From contig DAIDLK010000045.1 of assembly GCA_027449525.1 (NCBI GenBank), positions 1 to 6,939 on the forward strand: a DNA stretch of 6,939 bases, in the 5' to 3' direction. A model generated the notes under the pieces. That model did no database searches. It saw only the letters and a list, made by a program, of their open reading frames with translations, and had not been told where the DNA came from. This DNA comes from Legionellaceae bacterium (GTDB lineage: Bacteria; Pseudomonadota; Gammaproteobacteria; Legionellales; Legionellaceae). A program made the translations under genes and the position numbers. Of this stretch, positions 1-4,742 are shown piece after piece (position 1 is the first letter of the stretch; each line of letters opens with the position of its first letter).

Positions 1-36
1 TTAATAAATTATTAAAGCACAAGAATCTACTCGTGC
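1..36 (-). terminator. Probable intrinsic terminator of the MFS transporter gene
   Basis: Read on the minus strand, GCACGAG (36-30) can pair with CTTGTGC (23-17) to form a 7-bp stem with one G-U pair and a 6-base loop. It is followed by TTTAATAATTTATTAA (16-1), which is T-rich but broken by A. The stem starts 17 bases after the transporter stop codon. Position and shape fit a Rho-independent terminator; the interrupted T tract makes it weaker than a classic one. Confidence 0.6.
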
Positions 37-53
37 GAAAGTCTCATCTTAGG

Positions 54-1325
54 TTATTTTTTTTGCCCGTGACAATAAGTTTCTTTGACGACACAAGCAA
101 GCAGGAGTGCCAGTAGAGAGCTCAACGGTAAGAGCTGCAGTCCCGATTGAAAATCCGATAATAACAAGCTGTCAACATGAAAGCTACGTGCCCCTGCACT
201 GTAGTCAACCCAATAACCCACTAGTGGCTGCATTAATGCGCCGATAAAAATCGAGGCCATGTTTGTCAGCGCGATCGCTGTACCAACCACATTACGCGGG
301 TGCAATTCAGTCGATACAGCGTAAGCTATAGCGACTCCGGTATTAGTAAATCCGTATAAAAACAACAACACATAAGCGGCTAAAACGGATAAATTAGAAC
401 AATAAACCAACACAGAAATTAATAGCAATCCGCTGGCCGCTGAAGTTAACATCACTGGCTTTCGGCGCCCAATTCTATCCGACAACCAGCCTGATAATGG
501 CCCCCCCACAACCCAGCCAATAAAAATCAAACTTGTGGCAAAGGCTGCCGCATGCGCGTTCATTCCTTGACCATATTGCAAATAAGCAGGACCAATTGCT
601 TCGCCTAACACTGCCGCAGGGGCATACAGAAAACCGGCAAATAATGCATTAATCCAGGTTTGTTTGCTCGATAGGATTAGACCTAAACTCGCAAGGATAC
701 CGGACCGCCGGTGCGACATAACCTCTCCGGCTCCAGCCGTTGGTTTGTCTTGAATCGTGTAAAATAACAAGGCTGCTAGCCCGATAAATAATCCGGCAAT
801 GCAATACATGCTCGCTCGCCAGCCAAATGCCGTCACTAAAAAAGAGACAGGGGCCTGTCCGGCGGCCCCACCTAACATCCCCAGTGCTTGGGTAAGGCCG
901 GCTAACAAGCCCAACATTGTGGCTGGAAACCAGGCCGTTGCTAAACGCAAGGCTGAGATAAACGCAAAGGCCGCACTAAAGCCAATGAACAATCGTCCAA
1001 TAGCCGCGAGCAAGACCGTATCCGCTAAAGCAAACAGGCAACAACCAAATGCCGTAACCAGCGACATAACAGTTAACAATAAGCGAATACTGACTCTATC
1101 GACTAACAAACCGACGGGTATTTGCATCAGTACGTACGGGATGTAAAAAGACGCCGTGAGCAAACCAAATCCAGCTTCATTGATGCTAAAGTCGACTTGT
1201 AGCTCCCGATGCATAACGGTCGGAGCTACGCGCGCGAGATAATCTGAGAAATAAAAGAAAGCAGCAAGCCCCCAGATGAGCCAAGCAAAATGAAGTCTGT
1301 CGTTTGGTTTAATAATTTTTGGCAT
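54..1325 (-). CDS. MFS transporter, Pht-like (12 membrane segments)
   Basis: Inner-membrane secondary transporter of the major facilitator superfamily, 423 residues from the chosen ATG. About twelve hydrophobic segments are visible, in two groups of six around a polar loop near residues 192-222. The MFS signature in the loop between segments 2 and 3 is GLLVDR (72-77), and its repeat between segments 8 and 9 is GWLSDRIGRRKP (279-290). The N-terminal pattern YFSDYLARVAPTVM (25-38) followed by YIPYVLMQIPVGLL resembles the Pht-like transporters of Legionella, Coxiella and Francisella, some of which import amino acids or nucleosides; the substrate here cannot be read from sequence. The longest open frame begins with TTG at 1340, but a perfect TATAAT -10 box (1345-1340) lies on that codon, so transcripts would probably start below it. 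ATG at 1325 is therefore preferred, with a weak TGAG upstream. It is transcribed divergently from the SseB-like gene and followed by its own terminator. Confidence 0.88.
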   Translation of the reverse strand: MPKIIKPNDRLHFAWLIWGLAAFFYFSDYLARVAPTVMHRELQVDFSINEAGFGLLTASFYIPYVLMQIPVGLLVDRVSIRLLLTVMSLVTAFGCCLFALADTVLLAAIGRLFIGFSAAFAFISALRLATAWFPATMLGLLAGLTQALGMLGGAAGQAPVSFLVTAFGWRASMYCIAGLFIGLAALLFYTIQDKPTAGAGEVMSHRRSGILASLGLILSSKQTWINALFAGFLYAPAAVLGEAIGPAYLQYGQGMNAHAAAFATSLIFIGWVVGGPLSGWLSDRIGRRKPVMLTSAASGLLLISVLVYCSNLSVLAAYVLLFLYGFTNTGVAIAYAVSTELHPRNVVGTAIALTNMASIFIGALMQPLVGYWVDYSAGARSFHVDSLLLSDFQSGLQLLPLSSLLALLLACVVKETYCHGQKK

Positions 1326-1347
1326 AAAACACTCAATCAATTATACT
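1319..1347 (+). promoter_or_regulatory. Candidate promoter for the SseB-like gene
   Basis: TTGGCA (1319-1324) and TATACT (1342-1347) are separated by exactly 17 bases and match the sigma-70 consensus at 5 of 6 positions each. Transcription would start near 1354, giving a leader of about 30 bases that includes CAGG (1367-1370), a weak ribosome binding site 13 bases before ATG 1384. The -35 box lies within the first codons of the divergent transporter gene. Confidence 0.55.
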
Positions 1348-1369
1348 GCCTACTTCCCAAGCAAATCAG
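1340..1369 (-). promoter_or_regulatory. Candidate promoter for the MFS transporter
   Basis: On the minus strand a consensus TATAAT (1345-1340) sits 18 bases downstream of CTGATT (1369-1364), a weak -35 match (3 of 6). Transcription would begin near 1333, leaving a leader of only about 8 bases before ATG 1325. The -10 overlaps the -10 of the opposing promoter, so the two may interfere. This is a pattern match only. Confidence 0.45.
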
Positions 1370-1383
1370 GTTAGTATAACGCT

Positions 1384-1821
1384 ATGAATGAACTGGAGCT
1401 AGCCATAGAGAAGGCTCTTTTTTCTCAAGGAAAAACCGCTGAAGCCAACAAGGCGTATCTTGAATTTATCAAAGCGAATTTTATTGTTCCAATTCATCGT
1501 TCTTCAGCGCCAAATAAACCTGAAGTGCTGTTTCTTCGCGAACAAAATCAGACGTTAATGCCAGTGTTTACGCGTAAAGAGTATTTAACCGCATGGGCCG
1601 CTGATATTCAAGACGCTATTCAGTTATTACATCTATCCGGCGTTAACTTGCTTCAGGGTGTATGCGATGATGTTACAGTCTGTCTCAACATTGGTACTAG
1701 TATTTACAAAGAATTTAATCCTAGTGAATTAGCTCGCATGCGGAGCATCATTCTAAAACTAGGCTTAATTAAAACAGCAGAGTCCCCCGCGAGTTCTTCT
1801 TCGCGGGATACTCAACATTAA
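1384..1821 (+). CDS. SseB N-terminal-domain protein (function unknown)
   Basis: A 145-residue soluble protein with no signal peptide or membrane segment. It fits the SseB protein N-terminal domain family (Pfam PF07179): an N-terminal helix LELAIEKALF (4-13), helix plus strand AYLEFIKANFIVPI (24-37), LMPVFTRKEYLTAW (58-71) as the characteristic 'value is fed in and read' strand, then GVNLLQGVCDDVTVCLNIGTS (86-106) leading to the KEFNPSEL segment (109-116). E. coli SseB was named from an enhanced serine sensitivity phenotype and its biochemical role is not established; similar domains occur in many immunity- or secretion-adjacent proteins. Only the N-terminal domain is present. The Ser-rich tail SPASSSSRDTQH (134-145) is encoded by a hairpin and is probably not part of the fold. 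The stop codon overlaps that of the convergent gene. The family call is from memory of its pattern. Confidence 0.7.
   Translation: MNELELAIEKALFSQGKTAEANKAYLEFIKANFIVPIHRSSAPNKPEVLFLREQNQTLMPVFTRKEYLTAWAADIQDAIQLLHLSGVNLLQGVCDDVTVCLNIGTSIYKEFNPSELARMRSIILKLGLIKTAESPASSSSRDTQH
1780..1813. terminator. Hairpin at the SseB-like / Rmf-like convergent junction
   Basis: CCCGCGA (1786-1792) pairs perfectly with TCGCGGG (1801-1807) around an 8-base loop. The outer arms GAGT (1780-1783) and ACTC (1810-1813) extend the stem across a 2x2 internal loop. The hairpin lies wholly inside the 3' end of the SseB-like coding region and just beyond the end of the opposing gene. No T run follows on the plus strand; on the minus strand TTTTAATT follows after about 7 bases. 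It may be a weak bidirectional terminator or a transcript-end stabiliser. Confidence 0.45.
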
Positions 1822-2192
1822 GCTACTAACTCGAGCACTTGGTAGCCTAGGATAGCCGAAACAGCAATCACGCTAGCAATTTCTAATACTTTAGTAAAAT
1901 AACTGTCACGTGCTTCGGTAAATAAATTATCATTCACTGCGGCATGATCAACATCTTCAGGCTGAGTAACACCATCATTTTCAGTGAACAGCGGTTCCTC
2001 TTGATAAAAACCAGCCCACCATCCTTCTAACCATTGTTCAGCCTCTTTAGAAGCGGGTCGGTAGGGATTCTCATCATGACTGACTTCCGATACTGCACAC
2101 AAATACCCGTAGGCATAGCATTCCTCGAGGTTTGGATGCTCCAAGTTAAAATGAAGTTTTACATGGGGTAGCACGTCGTTAATTTCACTCAT
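1818..2192 (-). CDS. Small acidic protein with Rmf/CrpP-like motif and C-terminal membrane segment
   Basis: From ATG 2192 the product is 124 residues. The longer open frame begins with TTG at 2219, but GAGGG lies 5 bases before ATG 2192, so the shorter start is chosen (ATG 2195 is immediately adjacent). Residues about 27-64 read YAYGYLCAVSEV...NPYRP...EQWLEGWWAGFYQ, which matches the spacing of ribosome modulation factor: GY-x-A near the start, PY in the middle and QWLxGW near the end. Rmf inactivates ribosomes as 100S dimers in stationary phase and is small and very basic; this protein is acidic (many Glu/Asp around the motif and in the linker 65-100), so direct rRNA binding is doubtful. The last 24 residues (about 101-124, VLEIASVIAVSAILGYQVLELVA) form one hydrophobic segment, suggesting a tail anchor. 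It is convergent with the SseB-like gene, with stop codons overlapping by 4 bases. Function is unknown. Confidence 0.6.
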   Translation of the reverse strand: MSEINDVLPHVKLHFNLEHPNLEECYAYGYLCAVSEVSHDENPYRPASKEAEQWLEGWWAGFYQEEPLFTENDGVTQPEDVDHAAVNDNLFTEARDSYFTKVLEIASVIAVSAILGYQVLELVA

Positions 2193-2468
2193 CATAGCCC
2201 TCACTCTGTTCATGTCCAAGTCAAATGCACCACTTAGTAGATCCAGTGTATGGCGTGTGATTAAATTGTGTGTGGAGAAACAATAGTTTTTTACATTTTT
2301 TTTACAATAAAGGCACTTGATTACAAATATAAAGGACAGTCAGATTTAAAATTAATCTAACTATACCTTCTGTTCAGTGATGTTAGCCACTAAATTCGTT
2401 GCTTAATCCTATTAAAAAACAGTATTATCTGCCAACAAAGTTTGCTTATACTCTGTCTAGGAACGATT
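2193..2468. other. AT-rich intergenic region between divergent genes
   Basis: This stretch separates the Rmf-like gene (minus) from glyQS (plus) and holds no convincing ORF. It contains two TTTACA copies in a T-rich run (2290-2295 and 2301-2306). A weak minus-strand promoter match is TTGTAA (2307-2302), 16 bases, TATTGT (2285-2280). An imperfect inverted repeat AGTcAGATT / AATCTaACT (2338-2346 and 2354-2362, 7-base loop) could be an operator or weak hairpin. No tRNA-like or riboswitch-like fold was recognised by eye. Confidence 0.4.
2425..2462 (+). promoter_or_regulatory. Candidate -10 element and ribosome binding site of glyQS
   Basis: TATACT (2447-2452) is a good -10 match with a poor -35 (TTATCT, 2425-2430, 16-base spacing). 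AGGA (2459-2462), 6 bases before ATG 2469, is the ribosome binding site and fixes the start. If this -10 is used, transcription would begin at about the AGGA, so an upstream promoter in the intergenic region remains possible. Confidence 0.4.
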
Positions 2469-3863
2469 ATGCCAGCGAAAAATCTCGAAGAAGTTGTCTC
2501 TTTATGTAAACGAAGAGGATTTATCTTTCAAAGCGGTGAGATTTACGGAGGGTTACAAGGAGTCTACGATTACGGTCCGCTAGGCGTTGAGCTTAAAAAC
2601 AACTTAAAAGCCGCCTGGTGGTCAGCTAACGTATACGAACGCGATGATATTGTTGGGCTGGATTCAGCAATTTTGTCGCATCGAGCTGTATTTTGTTACT
2701 CAGGGCATGAAGACACATTTGCTGATATGATGGTCGATTGTTACGAGTGCAAGCGCCGTTGGCGAGCAGACCACTTAGTCAATGGTACCTGTGAGCATTG
2801 TGGTTCTAAACAATTTACGGAAGCCCGTCCGTTTAACATGATGTTTAAAACGCAAGTAGGTCCCGTGCCAGATCAAGCGCATTTCGCCTATTTACGTCCT
2901 GAAACAGCGCAAGGAATCTTTACTAATTTTAAGAACGTGATTGACTCTACTCCACAAAAACTACCATTTGGCATTGCCCAAATCGGCAAGGCATTTCGCA
3001 ACGAAATTACTCCAAGAAACTTTATTTTTAGAGTAAGAGAATTTGAGCAAATGGAGATTGAATTTTTCGTTAAACCTGGTGACGATGAGGCCTGGCATGA
3101 CGCTTGGGTTGATACGCGCTTAAACTGGTGGATAAAACAAGGTATTGCTCGCGAACAATTACAACTGCTTGATCAAGATAAAGCAGATTTGGCGCACTAC
3201 GCTAAGAAAACAGTCGATATTTTATACCATTTTCCCAATGGTTTTGAGGAAATTGAGGGTATCGCCAATCGAACTGACTTTGATTTGGGCTCACACACCC
3301 GACATCAAACGGAGTTCAACCTGAGTGCTACGGTAAAAACAAACGCTGAAAGCACCAGCAAGTTAGCCATTCTAGATATGGAAACGTCTCAATTTATCGT
3401 GCCCTATGTCATTGAGCCATCGGCCGGCGTTGATCGAGGGGTATTGGCCATTCTGGTGGAAAGTTACACTCAAGAAGTTTTGCCTGACGGTAAACAACGC
3501 ACCGTGCTAAAACTCAAACCACATTTAGCACCCATTAAAGTTGCGGTAATACCCCTCGCGCGAAATCATGATAGTTTAGTCGCTAAAGCTAGGGGCATTA
3601 AACAACAAATTCAAGCATTAGGCATCGGACGGGTGGCATATGAAGACAGTGGCAACATTGGTAAAAGCTATCGCCGCCATGATGAAATCGGCACCCCCCT
3701 GTGCATCACTGTTGATTTTGATACCATTGGCAAAAGTGATGAAAGTGAACAGCACGATACGGTAACCCTGCGTGACCGAGACACCATGCTACAGACACGT
3801 GTCGCCATACAAGACTTAGAGCAAACCATTCGCAATTATTTTAAATTAGCTGCGCAAGAATAA
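2469..3863 (+). CDS. glyQS: Glycine-tRNA ligase, single-chain dimeric type
   Basis: Cytoplasmic class II aminoacyl-tRNA synthetase joining glycine to tRNA-Gly with ATP. At 464 residues it matches the homodimeric GlyRS of Gram-positive bacteria, archaea and eukaryotes, not the GlyQ/GlyS tetramer typical of gammaproteobacteria. Visible landmarks: N-terminal GFIFQSGEIYGGLQGVYDYGPLG (17-39), SGHEDTFADMMVDC (78-91), two Cys pairs C91/C94 and C108/C111 forming a likely zinc site, RPETAQGIF (143-151), motif 2 beginning FRNEITPRN (176-184) with R177 expected to contact ATP, GIANRTDFDLGSH (264-276), and motif 3 EPSAGVDRGVLAIL (316-329) with R323. The anticodon-binding domain spans about 350-455 (KVAVIPLARN, then GKSYRRHDEIGTPLCITVD). 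The open frame extends up to TTG 2442, but the AGGA before ATG 2469 and the family's usual N-terminus support the shorter start. No catalytic motif is missing, so the gene looks functional. Confidence 0.95.
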   Translation: MPAKNLEEVVSLCKRRGFIFQSGEIYGGLQGVYDYGPLGVELKNNLKAAWWSANVYERDDIVGLDSAILSHRAVFCYSGHEDTFADMMVDCYECKRRWRADHLVNGTCEHCGSKQFTEARPFNMMFKTQVGPVPDQAHFAYLRPETAQGIFTNFKNVIDSTPQKLPFGIAQIGKAFRNEITPRNFIFRVREFEQMEIEFFVKPGDDEAWHDAWVDTRLNWWIKQGIAREQLQLLDQDKADLAHYAKKTVDILYHFPNGFEEIEGIANRTDFDLGSHTRHQTEFNLSATVKTNAESTSKLAILDMETSQFIVPYVIEPSAGVDRGVLAILVESYTQEVLPDGKQRTVLKLKPHLAPIKVAVIPLARNHDSLVAKARGIKQQIQALGIGRVAYEDSGNIGKSYRRHDEIGTPLCITVDFDTIGKSDESEQHDTVTLRDRDTMLQTRVAIQDLEQTIRNYFKLAAQE

Positions 3864-3877
3864 TCTCTTGCGCAGCT
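3848..3877. terminator. Perfect 12-bp hairpin between glyQS and the Com1-like gene
   Basis: AGCTGCGCAAGA (3848-3859) and TCTTGCGCAGCT (3866-3877) are perfect reverse complements around a 6-base loop. The left arm encodes the last residues of GlyRS and the TAA stop lies mainly in the loop (3861-3863). The right arm ends 11 bases before the stop of the convergent gene. There is no T run on the plus strand; the minus strand continues TAATTTAAAATAATT. Placement and strength suggest a shared bidirectional terminator. Confidence 0.65.
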
Positions 3878-3888
3878 TAGATAACAAC

Positions 3889-4671
3889 TTACTTAGTGGC
3901 CTGATTAATCATTGCCTGCATGGTTGCTTCACTTGCACCACCAGGCACAAAAGCCGGTTTACTATTGGATGCAAATTGTCCACCCGGGGTGGACGCGATA
4001 ATAAAGGCAGGCGTGCCCATTAAGTGTAATTGCTCTGCCAAAGTACGATTGGCAGCTAACTCATTTTTGACCGCTGAACTTGTCATATCTTTTTTCAGTT
4101 TTTCTCTATCTAAGCCAATTGAATTGGCGGTTTCCATTACTATTTTTTCATTCAATGGCTTTTCGATACGTAGCAACGCGGTTTGCATGGCTTTGTATTT
4201 GCCTTGGTTGGCAGCAGCTAGAGCGGCGGACGCCGCCAACTCTGAATTTTTACCAAAAATTGGGAATTCTTTATAAACTATGCGCAAATTCTTATTTTTG
4301 TTGGCTAGCTCAGCAATGACTGGTTGCATTTTTTTGCAATGAATGCATTGGTAATCAAAAAATTCCACCAAAGTAACGTTTCCTTTAGGATTACCTTCCA
4401 GAGTTAATTTACTTTGAAATACTTCGGCAGCATGTTGTGCAATCGCACTGCGGGCTTGCACTTGCATTTCAACTTGCTGTCTTTTTTGGAGCACTTGAGA
4501 GGCTTCAACCAGAACTTCAGGGTGATTTACTAAATAATCATGCACCACTTGCTCAACTTGTTTTTTTTCAGCAGCATTCATGCTGACCGACTTTAGCTTA
4601 TCGGCATGGAGCGGCATGGAGCCAACCGCAAATGCTAACACGCTATTCATTACCACTCGACTTTTATTCAC
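3889..4671 (-). CDS. Periplasmic DsbA-family thiol oxidoreductase, Com1/DsbA2-like
   Basis: Predicted exported thiol-disulfide oxidoreductase of 260 residues, resembling Com1 of Coxiella burnetii and DsbA2 of Legionella pneumophila. These proteins form or isomerise disulfides in envelope and secretion-system proteins. A signal peptide is visible: MNKSR, a hydrophobic stretch VVMNSVLAFAVGSM (6-19), and likely cleavage after LHA (residue 23). Residues about 32-80 form a helical region (KKQVEQVVHDYLVNHPEVLVEA...) like the N-terminal dimerisation segment of this subgroup. The thioredoxin fold follows, with VEFFDYQC (102-109), the active site C109-I-H-C112 and the cis-proline loop GTP (219-221). 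The loop after it, ASTPGGQFASNSKPAFVPGG, looks a little longer than I expect for the family. The GTG start at 4671 is supported by GAGGGG 6 bases upstream. It lies 71 bases downstream of uvrD on the same strand and may have its own promoter. In Coxiella the homologue is a well-known antigen. Confidence 0.9.
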   Translation of the reverse strand: MNKSRVVMNSVLAFAVGSMPLHADKLKSVSMNAAEKKQVEQVVHDYLVNHPEVLVEASQVLQKRQQVEMQVQARSAIAQHAAEVFQSKLTLEGNPKGNVTLVEFFDYQCIHCKKMQPVIAELANKNKNLRIVYKEFPIFGKNSELAASAALAAANQGKYKAMQTALLRIEKPLNEKIVMETANSIGLDREKLKKDMTSSAVKNELAANRTLAEQLHLMGTPAFIIASTPGGQFASNSKPAFVPGGASEATMQAMINQATK

Positions 4672-4681
4672 CCAATTCCCC

Positions 4682-4736
4682 TCAATTCAAATTGATCCCA
4701 GTTCCACAACCTAACACCAGTGACGTTGAAATTCAA
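4682..4736 (-). promoter_or_regulatory. Candidate promoter and inverted repeat ahead of the Com1-like gene
   Basis: On the minus strand TTGAAT (4736-4731) is followed after 17 bases by TAGGTT (4713-4708), a weak sigma-70 match giving a leader of about 30 bases. Between it and the ribosome binding site lies the perfect inverted repeat TCAATT/AATTGA (4682-4687 and 4690-4695), whose 2-base spacing suits a protein site rather than a hairpin. Both are suggestions from pattern only. Confidence 0.3.
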
Positions 4737-4742
4737 GTCAAA

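Noticed and set aside
799..1146. Open frame of 115 codons on the plus strand
   Set aside because: It lies wholly inside the MFS transporter on the other strand, has a composition expected of an antisense frame (many Ala, Lys, Asn, Pro) and no recognisable domain.
1326..1340. TTG start for the MFS transporter giving 5 more residues
   Set aside because: The codon lies on the consensus -10 box, so it would be upstream of the likely transcription start; ATG 1325 is retained. An AGG 8 bases before the TTG keeps this from being certain.
2193..2219. TTG start for the Rmf-like gene giving 9 more residues
   Set aside because: GAGGG is well placed for ATG 2192, and no good ribosome binding site is seen for the TTG.
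2241..2280. GT-rich stretch with repeated gtgt/gtgtg, considered as a CRP-type site or short repeat
   Set aside because: The second half-site does not read TCACA, and the repeats are too short and irregular to call.
2290..2306. Two TTTACA copies, considered as a direct-repeat operator
   Set aside because: They sit in a T run where such repeats arise by chance.
2442..2468. TTG start for glyQS giving 9 more residues
   Set aside because: The TTG lies just before the -10 box (2447-2452), and AGGA is ideally placed for ATG 2469.
3920..4319. Two plus-strand open frames (118 and 79 codons)
   Set aside because: They are antisense to the Com1-like gene, which has a signal peptide, active site and strong ribosome binding site; the antisense products resemble nothing.
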